DNA from: Klebsormidium nitens
Lineage: Eukaryota; Streptophyta; Klebsormidiophyceae; Klebsormidiales; Klebsormidiaceae
Assembly (NCBI GenBank): GCA_000708835.1
Contig: DF236976.1
Span: forward strand, 287,291-351,290
Reading direction: 5' to 3'
DNA: 64,000 nt
The position numbers and the translations under genes are program-made. Shown piece by piece: positions 1-12,267 of the stretch (position 1 is its first letter; every line of letters starts with the position of its first letter). The notes below the pieces were generated by a model. That model had not been told where the DNA came from. It made no database searches and saw nothing but the letters and a program-made list of their open reading frames with translations.

Positions 1-3000
1 GTTCTCCAGTGGCCGAAGCGCGTCCGAACCGTCCGGCAGGGCCTCGCGGAAGGAAGGCGACGGGCATCCTGCTCCGGGGGCGGAGTGGGGGGAGGTTCTG
101 CTCAATCCGGAGAGCGTAGATTGGGTTATCGGGTTTTATGCGAACTTGCGGCGGATTGGAGGCCTTCCGGGCCTGGCGGGGGGGTTGGGACAGGGCTGGG
201 AGGATGCCCCCCTCGCAGTGGCGGCACGCCAGGTCATCGTACTTTTGTGTGGGCTGACGGGGGAAGTATTTGGAAAGGACGAGGGTGCCAGGAGAGCGCA
301 CTTGCAACGGCTGCTGACGGGGGTGATGACGTGGCTGGTCCCTGCTGACGTGGCGGTGCAGAAGGCGGCAAATGGGAGTGAGGCGGAGCTGCTGGACGGT
401 TGCAGGTGAGACCGTACCCGATCTTTCGGTTTGTTCTGTTCTTCGACTCTCTTACGAAGCGTCGGAAGGAAATCTCCCCAAAAGTTCCTCCCCCTGACTC
501 ACGACCGGTCTGAAGCAAGTACGCTTCCTCAATGTCTTTATGAGCCCCCAGGAATGTTTGTGTCCTGGAAGCTCGTTTCTGAAGCCTCTTCTAGCGTCTG
601 ATTGTACTGTCCCTTCCCACGGTCCATGCTTTGTGCAGAATCTGAAGGCAACCTGCATGAGGGCCCGAAGGCCCTTCTCACCTGCGGCAAATCGTCGCCA
701 TCGTTCTTAAACCCCTCGTTGTATCCGACCATGAATCTCGAGCGCGTCCCTCCCTTTGATTTACCTGCCGGGCCTTCGTCACCCTTTATTTCTCTAGTTG
801 ACCTTTTCGAACTTTCGTATCATTCTGGAGACGTCTCCGTTTCATTTCTCAAAGAATTCAGTCTTCTGGTCTTTGCAGGGCGCTCGCCGCCCTCTCGTGC
901 CACTTTTCCGCCGCCGCGTTCAACCAGGCCGCCCCCCCGGCTGCTCCTGACCGCGCGGGCGCGATCCACTCCATCGCCGCGCTTTCCTCCGTGGTGATGT
1001 CAGCGGGCGGTGTCGCTGACGTCAGCAGCGAAACTTGGGCCGGAGAGGCCCTCGACAGCCTGCTGGACACGTGGATGCAGCTGATTGACCCTCCAACGAA
1101 ACACGTGTCCCCGCATGACGCCACGCCCACATCAGCAGCAGAGTCGGCAGGGGAAGTGTTCCGGGCGTATGTGGCTGCGGGGATAGCCTATGCGAAAGCG
1201 TCGGCGCATGAGGAGGACGACAGCTCGGAGCGAGTTCTAGCTGCGACGGCCGCACGGGACGAACGCTTGGCGGCAGCTGCGGGGCTGGCACGTGTCAGTC
1301 CGGCATTCGCTCTTCCGATGCTGAGTCAGCTTTTTGCCGAGCGGCGGGCAAGACTGCAGGCGTTAGCGCAAGCCGGGGGCGACTCGACGGAAACGATGGA
1401 AGAGTTATACTGGTTGCTGCTAGCGGTGGGACACGTCATGGCTGACGGGGGGGAGGGCGAGGACCCCGAGGTGCCGCATAGCTTATTGCAGCTGAGCATA
1501 AGGTATGCGACGGACGTGGACCGGGACCCTGTGACGGCGCTCTCAAGAGCCGTCCTCGACTTTGCATGCGTGGGCCTCAGCGCCGAGGGGCGCCATAGCT
1601 TATTGAGCCCTCGGCTTATGGAGGCTCTGGTTTGGTTCCTGGCTCGGTGGGCCGGTACGTACCTCATGCGGGAGCGGGGCCGTACCCGCTCGGCAGGGGG
1701 CGCTCAGAACGGTGTGAATGGGCACGGGCCGGTCAGCGAGGCCGAGGGTTACCCCGCTCTGGACGGGGCCTTTGGCGAGCAGAGTGGCGGAGCTAACACT
1801 TTGGAGGCCCTGTTACGGATCGCGCTCGTTTCGCTGCTCGAGTGGCCGGGGGAAAAAGACCTACAGGCAATGGTCTGCCAAAAACTCCTCCCCGCGCTAA
1901 CCCGCCGCAAAACCCTCTGCCGACACCTGGTGAAAATCGGCCCCTGGCAGGAGCTAGCTCAGGCGTTTGCAACCCTCGCACCGCCCCTTATCGCCATCGA
2001 AACCTCCCTCCAAAGGTCACTGAGCGAGTCCCTCTCTCGTGGAGCAATCGGCTTCGACGATAAAGAAACGGCAGCCCAGTACGTCGACTCGATTCTCGGA
2101 CCCGTAGTGAGACGTCTGGCGGAACTGGTGGGCACTCCGGAGTTTGGACACGTGGCGCAGCGACCGGACGTCCAAAATCTGGTCGGCGCGCTTTTGGAAC
2201 GCCTCAGGGGGGCGGCCAGAGCGTGCGGGCCACGGACTCAGACCCCCCTGTTTGCAATGGGGGTCGCCGCGTTTGAGCCGATGCTTGTGCTACTGCAGGT
2301 GAGGAGTCGGCGATGAGAAATGTTCCTGGACGCACGTCAACGGGCCGCTTTTGAGAGTTTCGGAACTGTGTCCCAAAGCTCTTTCAGGATCAGCAGATTC
2401 GAATGTTTATGAAAGCAAGCGCAGAGAAAATATCTCTTACCCGCTGTTTGAGCCGATGCTAGTGCTGCTGCAGGTGAGGAGTCGCAGTAAAAGCTTTCCT
2501 TTCTTAACGGCTTGTGTTTTTGGAGGCACGTCTGTGAGTTCTGCGCCTCATGCAGAACTCTTGAAAATGTTTCATGACGAGGTGTTTGTGGAGCTCTGTG
2601 TGGATAGCCTCAAGCAACTAAATGGGGGTAAAGGTCTTTTGACAAGATTAGGTGTATTGTGCCTTCTTGCCTTCTCTACTTCACAGTCGTCAAGTGGAGC
2701 ACTTGTGAACATGTGTGCGAATCTGTCAGGTACATGCCGAGCGAGGTCGCGTTCACTCCATACACTTATCCAGCTTTTTGTAGCTCCTTCTTCTTAGCGC
2801 AGAGCGTTTGTCTTTCCCGCAGGTTTACCACAATCAGCCGCAGATCGCGTACCTGGTTCTCAAGTTCGTGGTCACGTGGGTCGAGTCCCAAGTCGCGCAC
2901 CTGAGCCCCGACGGCATGGCCGCCATGCTGCGCTTCTGCCTGGCGCTCCTTCAGGTCTACTCCAGGAACAACATGGGCAAGGTAGGGGGCCGCTGACGTC

Positions 3001-5991
3001 ATAAGCCGGTTGATGACGTTGCTCTCAAATCACAGCTGCAAGTCTGAAGACTTATCGGTCCCTGGCAGGACTTGTTTTGCATCGGGCTTGCCATAAAACT
3101 TGTGAAACGACTCTGCGCTAAGGCACTGAAGTACATGTGGTCCTGCTGCTTTGCTCCTCACTTCAAGCATAGGGCTTTTTTGAGACATTTTCTGACCGCG
3201 TCTGGTTGAGTTTCTCGATGATAATGTTTGACTGGAGTCTAAGAAAGGTCATTTCCGCAATGCCATTATAAATCCGACTCTGACGGTGGTTATCAGGACT
3301 TTCGATAGCTCCGACTTTCATACTGCATTGTCCAATTAAAGAGATTGCAAGCAAATTGTCTGCAGTATGAAAACATCCCGCAGAAGATTAGTTTTTCCTA
3401 GAATACCCATCTTCTGGCTTACAGACTCTCTCGCATGGCTTCTATGTTCCCTCGTCGTTTCATGACGATCTCTGAAACGGGTCTGCTCATGCTCGGGCAC
3501 CTTGAAGTCGCGAGCAAGATGTTTGCACGGCCAGTCTGCATTTCAATGGTGCAAAATCCATGGAAGTCGACAGTATACCATCTCCCCGCCTTTGTCGAAC
3601 TATCGGATCCTCCGTCGAAAGAAAACAACATCTTGGGTGCGAGGTTGAGGGGTCCGAGATTATCATGGTTCCGACGTCGCTTCTTATGGTCGCCAGGTGT
3701 CGTTGGACGCTGGCTCCGCCCTGGCCAGCGAGAACCGCTCCGAGAAGTACAAGGACCTGCGCGCACTGCTGCTGCTGCTCATGCACCTCACGTCCAAGGA
3801 CCTGGTGAGTGGTCGGTATGCTTTGCAAATACTGCTCTTTGCGTCAAAGTCGGCACCCGAGCTCGGATCAGAACGCGCGTTCCTCGATCACGAGTCGCGA
3901 TGTCAATTCTCGATGTTCCCCTGCAACCCCCCCGGACGGACTCCGATGCGGTAGTAACCGCTAATTACCAGGGAACTCGGCCGGCCGAACCACAATAAGC
4001 GTTTCAGGGGGGATGTCTATCAAGGATCGAGGACCGACTTTGCCACTCGAGATCGAGGACCGCGCGTTTTGATCCGAGCTTGGGTGCCAAGTTTGACGCA
4101 AACAGCAGTACCGTACCAACGTTTGATTCCCTCAAAAAGTAGGCAACTATCTGGCCTGCCGAAAATCTCGGAAAATATTCGAGGGAGTGATGGACCAATA
4201 AGTTATATTGTGGCAGGTAACACAGGGTCTGCCAAACCCCTGGATCATTGCGAGGTCAGTCACTTGGCGTCGAACCTAACGAAATCAAACGCTCATGCGG
4301 TCTATGAGTAACAAGCAGCTATGAACATTGGAATCATTCACCGAGCGAACGAACACGATGAACCCCTGACCTCAGGATGCGCTCCGCACCCGCAGTTCAC
4401 CCTGACCCCCAACAAAAGCCAGTCGTCCCTGGCGCTTGACCTCGTGACCAATGGACCTCGTCAAACATAGATCGGAATATATGTTATTTTCACTTACCAC
4501 CGACCTTGCGCGACAAAGTAGTCAGCATTGCCCATACTGTGTGGGCCAAAGGATGAGAATGCGGACGTGGAGTTATCCCTTTGCCTCTTTATCTACTCGA
4601 CATGGTGATTGCTTCATCCAAGGCGCGTTTCAATGTTAATACCCACTGGTTTCAGAAGCTCCTCGCCTGTTCAGTCATCTCAGGAAGCCTTACCTAGGTC
4701 CTGAACTGTCATGGCTTTCACCACAAACGTTCGTACTCGTGACAGGTCCGTTCCCTTCTTGCTTACTTCTTTCTTGACCATTGTCAGCGGTGTCTTTCCT
4801 ACCGCAAGTCGGCGGTATCTGCAAACCCTTTGATTCATCGCACTTGTCTCGCAGGTCGATTTCGGCACCCCTACCGCCTCCCCCGGCGGCGAAGCCCCTG
4901 ACGTGGCGCAGGTCGTCTTCGTGGGCCTGTCCATCGTCATCCCGCTGATCTCGGTGGACCTTTTAAAGTTCCCCAAGCTCTGCCGCCAGTACTTCTCCCT
5001 CCTCGCGCACATGCTGGAAGTCTACCCGGAAAAGGTGGCCGGCCTGCCGCCGCCCCAGTTTGCGTCAATAGTCGCCACGCTCGACTTCGGGTTGCGACAC
5101 CAGGTGCGGCGTTCGAACTTTGTTGTCCAAAGTTTTGGTCTGGGTTCATGGCGGTTGTCGCGAGATCCACTTGTCGTGGATTCAGAAAAAAGTGTTACCT
5201 TACCGCCCAATCTCTCCATGTTTGTCGCGCCTTCCCTGCGAGAGCTCGTGCGACGCTGCAGAAATCTTGTCAGGGTTGTGAACAAACTTTGCCCTTCTCA
5301 GAGTCCCGGCAGCATCAGGTGCCAGATCAGATTAAGCACCTTTCGAGCTCTTGAAACCAGTGACGGCAGCTTTGTAACGGAGACTTTACCAGCCAATAGC
5401 TAACAATGTCGCAATGTGTTTGGCGGATTTGATCGGCCGCACTCTAAGGAAACCTAGGAGATTATTGAAGAAGGCATTCAGACAGGAATCTGGAATTTGT
5501 ACTTGTTTACCCACTATTCATACCAGCTGCTGACATTAACTTGTTGACCGCTGCAGGAGCCTGACGTCATTACGCTCTCGCTGGAGGCCCTGTCCGGGGT
5601 TGCCTCCTTCCACCACGTGGCGGCGTCCAGAGGCGAGCCCGGGCTGGGCGTACACGTGTCCGGAGCGTCCGAAAGTGTGCTCGCGCACTTTTTGCGAGCG
5701 CTTTTACACCTCCTCTTGTTCGAGGATTACAGCAGCGACATAGTCGAGCCCGCTGCGAATGCGCTCCTGCCGCTAATCTTGTGTGAACAGGCGCTGTATC
5801 AGAAGCTGGGGCATGAGCTCCTGACCGGACAGTCGGACGCAGAGTTACAGAACAGGTTAGCGTCCGCACTGCATACGTTACTAAGCATTAACGGAGTAGG
5901 GACGACCTTGGACAGGGGTAATAAACGGAAGTTCAGGCAGAATCTGCAAGCGTTCCTGACAGATGTGCGCAGCTTCTTGAGGACTAAGTAG
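1..5991 (+). CDS. XPO4: Exportin-4, 3' part (window opens inside the gene)
   Basis: Nuclear transport receptor of the importin-beta/exportin family, made of HEAT repeats. The family carries cargo through nuclear pores with Ran-GTP. Exons seen: <1-405, 879-2298, 2823-2981, 3697-3804, 4855-5103, 5557-5991; all have GT-AG ends and phases 2,0,0,0,0. About 924 residues are visible, and the N-terminal part lies upstream of the window. Recognition rests on exportin-4-like blocks read across the joined exons: LAVAARQVIVLLCGLTG, TRRKTLCRHLVKIGPWQELA, YLVLKFVVTWVESQ, SEKYKDLRALLLLLMHLTSKDL (split across residues near the exon 4 end), LLKFPKLCRQYFSLLAHMLEVYPE and the C-terminal LLHLLLFEDYS / LLPLILCEQALYQKLGHELL. 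Exon 2 is very long and GC-rich. The second intron holds a copy of the exon 2 end, and the fourth intron holds a large foldback; both are listed separately. The gene is convergent with AUG2. Confidence 0.93.
2269..2490 (+). repeat. Duplicated exon 2 / donor junction in XPO4 intron 2
   Basis: The 3' end of XPO4 exon 2, coding FEPMLVLLQ, plus its GTGAGGAGTCG donor region occurs at about 2271-2310. It occurs again about 173 bp downstream at 2443-2486, inside the intron. The second copy has only a few substitutions across roughly 40 bp and keeps the CAG/GTGAGG donor. Family alignment shows FEPMLVLLQ is followed directly by VYHNQPQ from exon 3, so the downstream copy is extra, not a missing exon. 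Confidence 0.8.
3831..4109. repeat. Imperfect foldback (inverted repeat, about 100 bp arms) in XPO4 intron 4
   Basis: The left arm (3831-3933) and right arm (4006-4109) are reverse complements of each other with scattered mismatches, separated by about 70 bp. Matching blocks include the segment around GACGCAAA/TTTGCGTC, GATCCGAGCT and CCTCGATC. As RNA it would make a long imperfect hairpin. It could be a MITE-like insertion or a hairpin small-RNA source. No transposase and no clear target duplication were seen. Confidence 0.7.
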
Positions 5992-6620
5992 GTCGTATAG
6001 TTGAATGAGATCAACAAATCCTTCAGAAAATAAATCTGGGAGCAGAGACAAACAAGTCACTGTCAAAGGTTCTACAAATAGAACGGAAGCTCATATGGTT
6101 GCTGGTGGATGTTGTGGATGTTGATTTGGCTGCACGTTGCACGCATACGGTGGGCTTAACGATCAACTGTTTGTTAAGCAGCTTCCCTTTGCCGCCTTCA
6201 TATAGTGCATTGAACAATCATGCTGATCAGCCACTTAAGCTTACGGGCAGCCTGACAAGTATAGTATAGTAGGGCCCATAGGTGATTGCCAACATATAGC
6301 GTTAATGATGTGATCCGTACGTTGATTTCAACATAGCAAGCAATCTTAAGAAGGCGTCATGCATATGCAGTGTGCCCGCTCAGCAACATGCGGTCATGCA
6401 GATAACCTCAAGCTATAAGAGCTCATGCCACGTGATTGATGCTCGGTGCGACAAATTGCAAGGCGGACTTAACAATCCAGATCTCTTCTCTCTTCAAAAC
6501 GCTAGCCACTTGGGCCACAGGCTTCTCCGGCACGCGGTAGATGTTCTGTTTATATGGATACAATCACTGTTGGAAGAAGAGCCTCACATGCGTAGGCACT
6601 GCGCAGAATGACCGTCTTGG
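5992..6620. other. Convergent intergenic region XPO4 / AUG2
   Basis: About 0.6 kb between two stop codons on opposite strands. It is AT-richer than the flanking exons. It should hold both 3' UTRs and polyadenylation signals. No coding sequence or RNA gene was recognised. Confidence 0.6.
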
Positions 6621-9517
6621 TCATCCTGGTCTTCTCTCAGCCCGTCTGGTGTGAGCTTGATGAACATTGTTTATCGCTTCTCTCATTGACGACAGCGCTT
6701 CCGAGTATCTCGTACAGGAGGCCAATGCAGCGGGTACGCTCCGCAGGTGCTCCTGAACACAAGATCCGAACCTAGTTGGTTTCAGAAGTGCTGATCGTGT
6801 AAAATCAAGATCATGGGAACGACGAAATTAAGATCCGAACCTAGTTGGTTCAAATGTGCTGATCGTGTGACATCAAGATCATAGAAACGACGTAGGTTCC
6901 GAACGTAGTTGGTTTTAAACGTGTTGACCTTGTGGAATCAAGATCATGGAAAAGACGAAATGAAAAAGCGTCCAGCGCTCCGTCCGATTTTGCTTTCTCA
7001 CGCACGCCCCGAGGACATGATCCAAGGTTGCATCGCACTGGCACTTCAAGTACAAGGAGCACAGCTGAAGATGGAAATTGAAGAAACGTAGTTGTAGTCT
7101 ATGCCATGGCAAAGAAGAGCTAGCGCAAAGTAGCAAATGCGCTGAATGAGGTGCAGACCCAGCCCTTTGGAGACGAAGGCTCGCCAAAATGATCTTCGGC
7201 GGGTGTATGATTTGTTTCCACACTAATTGAAGTGGTTACAGAAGGCTTGTTTGAGCCTCTTTAAGAAGGCATGTTTCAACCACTTTCTATGGAGACGAAT
7301 TTAATTTGGACAAGTAAGCATCGAATGGAAGTTTTTCACCAAAGCGATAGACGCGAATTGACTCGTCTTGTCTGACCCATACTTTGATCGGGGCTGAACT
7401 GAAGTGAAACGTAATTGAGTAGACAACCTCTATTTGCTCGTGAAGAAAAGGGAAAGGGCGAAAGCCTTTCTAATTAGTCTGAGTAGAAAAGGCAAGGTCT
7501 TGACCGAAAGACTGCAATCGCTTACAGCAAGCCATATCAATCCTGGCAAAACTTGCCCAGATTTGCACCAAGCTTTGCACAAGTAAAGTAATGGCCCCGT
7601 TCAAGGGCTGTGAATTGAGAGGGACAAACAACTGTCTCGAAACTGAATTCGGATGAGTCGTTCAGGAGTGAAAAGGCCCGCAGACTCGTGAGGCAAGCGC
7701 GAAAGGCCTAGAGAGGTACCTGCCACGTGTCAGGCTCCGCATTAAAGGCCTGCATCCATCGGACGTCCTCAGCTGCGCTTTGCAGGGCTGCGCAGTCCGA
7801 GGCAGCTTGCTGGAGCAGTGCTTGAAAGTCAGCCTGCGGACATAACAAGAGTCGAAGTCAGTCGGGTTACATAATCCATCAGGTTAGCCGGTCTTTAAAC
7901 GGTGGTATCGAAGTTGACTTTGCTTCGAAGCGTATGGTGGTGAACATCTTAAATAGCTGCAGTCACATGGTCTATCTAGAATTGGGCTACGGGTTTGAAA
8001 AACTTCGATGATGCTCAAGAACTGTCTTAGCAAGGATCTTCGTTCAGACTGATTTCAGTTTGCGGTTCCATGTGGATCCCTAATCTGTTCTAAGCATTCA
8101 GCAGTGTCAGGGACTCTGCTGAATCCCTGAAACTGCCATCCAGCAGAGTGCTCACAATTGAGTCGTGCACAGAGGCTGACCTGGAAGGCAGTCTCCACTG
8201 GGACGCTGTCCACTGAGTAGGGCTGCTGGAGCTTGGCAACAAGGCGGTCCTGCACAGTATGTGGCTTACGGTGTCAATTTCGAATTGCAAACATTAACTT
8301 CTGATCCGAACAAACATGATGATTCACAGTTAAGAAAGATCCTTATAGGCGACAAGCATATCAAACCACTAATGCTCTGGCTTTGAGCACGAAAAGCGAA
8401 GTGGTCTTGGGAAGCAGAACCAAGTAGCTCCTTTTCGTTTTGACTTCCTGAAAGTTGCGTGTTCAGGGGCACCAAATTCGTCCAAAAGGCACACTTGTTC
8501 TGCAAAAGCATCTGTGCTTACATGAAGCTTGATTAGCCCTTTTTCGCTTGCCCTCTACCTTGACTCCAATTGGAAGGGCAGGAACTATGTTACTTACCTT
8601 GTTCTGGATAATGCTTTGCAGAGCATCTGTGGCCTCTTTCAGGGCATCTGCTTTCATTTGGAGCTCTGACAAGTGGGTCAGATGCGCTGTCTCTGCTTCT
8701 AGCTGCATACAGTTATAACTTTGTTATCAGATTATCCCGGATCGAACTGAGAGTCTGATCTCTAATTTGACTGATCGCATGTCCTTCCACAATTTCGGCA
8801 GCTCTGAGGATTTATACCCGCCCAAAGAAGATCACAGGCCACAAGAAGCAAACGGAACACTGTCATTGTTGACAAAACATGCTACGCCACAATCAAGAAA
8901 CATCTGACTCAGGAAGTGAAGCAACGAAGCAAGTGCTTTGAATGAAGCACCAGAACTTTGCAGTTACCTGGCGCGTTTTGACCTCCACATCCAACTTCAC
9001 AAGCGTCCTCTGTATGTCTGATATCTCCTTCAGAAGGCGTATGAAGGGCTGGCTGAATTGGCACTCGTTGGGCTGACCCTCTTCCTTGCCCTCGACCTGT
9101 TCAATGTGCAAAGATTCACTAAGCCAATCTATTCGATTACAAGGGGCCCTGGCCCTTTGAAATAGCAGAAGCCTTCAGCTTGATGTTTTGCTGGGTCAAT
9201 GAGGGACTGATTCCCAAACACACAGAGCAGAATAGGAACTTAGTTTCATTGAGACTTCCTGCAGCAAAAGCACGTGCTGCTTTGCATCTACTATGTGGTT
9301 CAATCAGGGCACGGATCATCAGCAATGATTCTCACAGCCAAAGCTCATCACAAAATAGTACTAGATTGCACGTTACGCTGGATTCTCTAACTGCAGGTTG
9401 GCTTTTGTTGAAGAGGCTCACTTGAGGCTCCAGACCCAAACTGGAGGCTGTTGCCAGGATGTCGGCCATGCCTCCCAGCCGCTTAGCTGCCCTCACAGGG
9501 GGCAGCTGTGATGTCAT
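6621..9517 (-). CDS. AUG2: Augmin complex subunit 2 (HAUS2-like)
   Basis: Subunit of the augmin complex, which recruits gamma-tubulin to spindle and phragmoplast microtubules for branching nucleation. Six minus-strand exons: 9517-9422, 9096-8968, 8702-8598, 8249-8181, 7833-7720, 6752-6621. They give 214 residues, and every intron is phase 0. Blocks match plant AUG2 in order: KRLGGMADILATASSLGLEP at the N-terminus (from residue 11), FIRLLKEISDIQRTLVKLDVE, AHLTHLSELQMKADALK, LQQPYSVDSVPVE and VPAALASCTRYSEALSSMRE near the C-terminus. The middle is coiled-coil. The start is the ATG seven residues before the conserved RAAKRLGGM; the longer upstream frame has no family support. The protein is somewhat shorter than the Arabidopsis protein as I remember it, mainly at the C-terminus. 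A three-copy repeat sits in the last intron, next to the final acceptor. Confidence 0.93.
6762..6960. repeat. Three-copy tandem repeat (about 65-69 bp unit) in AUG2 last intron
   Basis: Units starting near 6762, 6831 and 6895 share GATCCGAACCTAGTTGG, then GTGCTGATCGTGT, then ATCAAGATCATGG and AACGACG. The array begins about 10 bp from the acceptor of the final AUG2 exon. On the minus strand each unit therefore supplies a copy of the acceptor-proximal intron sequence, including a CTAG/CTAAC-like stretch. Confidence 0.85.
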
Positions 9518-10226
9518 GTTGGAAGGAACTCTGGTGAACCAGGTACAGTGCAAGACGTTATACTTAGTATGATCACGACCGGCTTTCCAGAGGCCGCAGC
9601 ATCATTTTCACTTGCATACACTTGAAAAGCTGCTCATCATTTTGCCTATCTCATTCCTGCTGGTGTGCGCAGATAATCAACATCGGTCATAGATTCTTAA
9701 TATCGATCCTAAACCCTTCTCTGCATAAGCATCCAGAGAGCGCTCCTTTCGCAGAAGCCCTTTCAACGATAGCCGTTGAAGGGACGATGTCTTCTGCTTT
9801 GATTGTGGGCCTGCTGTACATAGCATTGATCAGGATCCTTCTCCACAGAACCAGCTTCGAGAATATTTACAGATTTAGTTTCTGTATCCCTTTCGAATAG
9901 GTAGCTCCAAGTTTTTGACGGGCAGGCCAGCGACAGCTGAACCGCCACCCGTTCTTCGAGCATCAGCCAGCTCGAACTGACACTTTAAAAATGCAAAGGC
10001 TTTCGTAGAAGACGCCTATCAAGAGCGAGTGTTCGAGCACTTGGCGGCGTCGGGACAGTGCCGGTTTCCCAGCCAATCAGGGCCATTCAGCGGGATTTTC
10101 AGTGGGGAAAATCAATTGACAGTGATGGCTCATTCTCCCTGGTTCTTTCCATGCAAACTGCCAGTGGTGCAGAGAGGATATCCAATTGCAGGATAGCAAG
10201 CTGGCGTGAGCGAGTCCAAAAATGCA
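9518..10226. promoter_or_regulatory. Divergent promoter region AUG2 / DUF1499 lumen protein
   Basis: About 0.7 kb separates the two start codons of divergently transcribed genes, so both promoters and 5' UTRs must lie here. I see no convincing TATA element and no coding frame with family support. Confidence 0.5.
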
Positions 10227-12267
10227 ATGGACGCCTTCCTGCTTTCGCAAAGCGGCTACTGCCAGCTTTCCGGGGTCCCCACTAGGGGGAAGACCAGAAG
10301 ACATTCACCTGACAGGATACGCATTGCCCCTCAGGGAGCGACGAGTCCGGTGCCAACAACATGTGCAGCCTGTCAAAAGGTGGAAAATGCTTTTACTCAA
10401 ACTCTCCATCCAGCAAAACAATTGCGAGTCAAGAAGAAGCTGAGCCACTGGGTCAACCAACCATGCAGTATAGCTGCAATGGCAGCTGCAAAAGCTGGTT
10501 CAGAGTCGTCCGCTGATAAGGAATGCCTAGCGACACAAAATGTGACGCGCCGGCAGGGTCTAGCCAGGGTGGCAGCACTAACGCTCTTGAGCGCCCTTGC
10601 TGATGTCAGCAAGTGTTCAAAAGCCAGGGCTGACACGCCCTACTCGCAAACACAAGGCAAGCAGACGGTTGTGGGGCTGCTTAAAGGGTGAGTGTTTCTC
10701 ATCTTGCTGTGTGCAATTCTTTGAGGATACAGATACATTCAGCAGTTCTGCTGCATATTCATTGTTTCGAGTCGAATTGTTCTTGAAGTATGGGGGCTAT
10801 TACTACTATGGATTGTGCCCCAAGCTCAATCTTCAGTGCCCACTTTCCTCCTTCACTGTAATGCGAAGAGAACAATCTCATTCAGTGCCAATCCATAGCT
10901 GTGTGCCACATTTCAGTATTACAATGTTGAGACGATCTCCTCGATCTCGCCCCAGGTTGGTTCTTGGAACCATCACCACCCAGAAATGTAAGATGACTGA
11001 ATCAATCTCAATTGGATTGAAAAGCTAGTACTTTGATCGGTTCGACATGCGTAATCTGCCTCAAAGTAGGACATCTACACACGGTGAGCGGCTTGGTTAA
11101 AGATGGATGATTTCTCCGTCGCCATTTGATTTGGTTCTTGGAACTCAAAATCTGGTCAATGCATTAAAACGTCACCCTAAAACAAGGAACGACCACTCAC
11201 CGTCAAACCCTCTAGACTAATAACACCACTTACCATGTGCATGATCAGCCGCTCTTTTTAAGCAAAAGCCTTGATAGGCAGCTGGAACGTGTCTATTCCC
11301 AGGCGATTGCGCGCCTGCCCCTCCGACTACAACCCAAACTGCGTTTCCAGCGCCTCAAACAACGCCTCATACATGAGCCCTTGGGAGCTCCCCGAGCGGT
11401 TGCAAGGCCAAAGCAGCAAAGCGGCACAGGTGACTACAAACGCTGCCCTTTTTACCATTTGCAAACAGCTGGTGTGTTGTTCAAGTGATTCGAGGTTGTG
11501 AAAGTGAGACATTCGGAACGGTGGAAGGCTGTTCTGATTGATTGGGAGCAGTAAGCTGGGTAGTTTTGATTCGTCTACTTGAAACATTGTTATCCGGCGA
11601 GCAACTGAAAGGGCTGGCACGAGTCCTTTGACTTGGACAAGAAACCTTGTTTTGGAACCACTGAATCTCTGAAACCTTGTGCAATGACGTAGGCCATCGA
11701 AACGGCGGTGTTAGCAACCCAGAAGAATGCCACCATCCTGAAGTCGGAACCGATCGACGACAGTGAGTCCCATCATACGCGCTCCACGGTGCAGCAACCA
11801 TTTTGCCGTGTCAGCAACTATAGATACTTGATGCGAACAGATATCTTTGCTTCGAAGCCTCAAAGGCTGCGTTTCGTCTTTACGGCCTCTGCTTTCCTGG
11901 CCCCGAAGTTAGTTTGTTGGATGCTGAGCCGTTTGGCGGACAAAGCCCTGACGTCTGAATGAGGGCAGCGTGGCACCCGGTGACTTGACTTATCATCACT
12001 CGCTCCTCCTTTTGGAACCGACGTCCTTCCATTGCAGAGCACTACGTGTTGGCCGAGGTAGACGGACGGTTTGGCAGGGACCTGATAGAGTTCCTGGTCA
12101 AAAGGGACGTCGTCACGTATCGTTCCATTGCCGAAAAAGTAATCTTCGTCTACCCTTTCACGACCCCAATAAGTGACCTGGACGCCCAGAGAAAGCGTAT
12201 GGAGCAGCTCCGGCAGGAGATAGGGTGGAGACTTGTGGGTTGCGAGCTGATAGAATGCTACCAATAA
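10227..12267 (+). CDS. Thylakoid-lumen DUF1499 family protein
   Basis: Four exons: 10227-10687, 11303-11429, 11693-11762, 12038-12267 (phases 2,0,1), giving 295 residues. The N-terminal 135 residues look like a bipartite plastid targeting sequence. A basic, Ser/Thr-containing stretch is followed by a twin-arginine motif (TRRQG, about residues 107-111), a hydrophobic run (VAALTLLSALA) and an ARA|D cleavage site near residue 135. This suggests Tat-pathway import into the thylakoid lumen. The mature part has the DUF1499 signature CPSDYNPNCVSSAS, a SPWELPE block, then KSEPIDD..HYVLAEVDGRFG and FVYPF. The molecular function of the family is not established. Within the long first exon the start could instead be the Met at residue 85, which would remove the stromal-targeting part, so I prefer the upstream ATG. 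The third exon uses a TAG acceptor. Confidence 0.87.

Noticed and set aside
2351-2797. Open frame of 148 codons in XPO4 intron 2 containing FEPMLVLLQ again
   Set aside because: It is open only because it includes the duplicated exon end. Exportin alignment joins exon 2 directly to VYHNQPQ in exon 3.
4390-4460. Possible extra XPO4 exon after a CCGCAG acceptor-like site (FTLTPNKSQSSLALD..)
   Set aside because: The family has no insert between SKDL and VDFG, and no good donor closes the phase.
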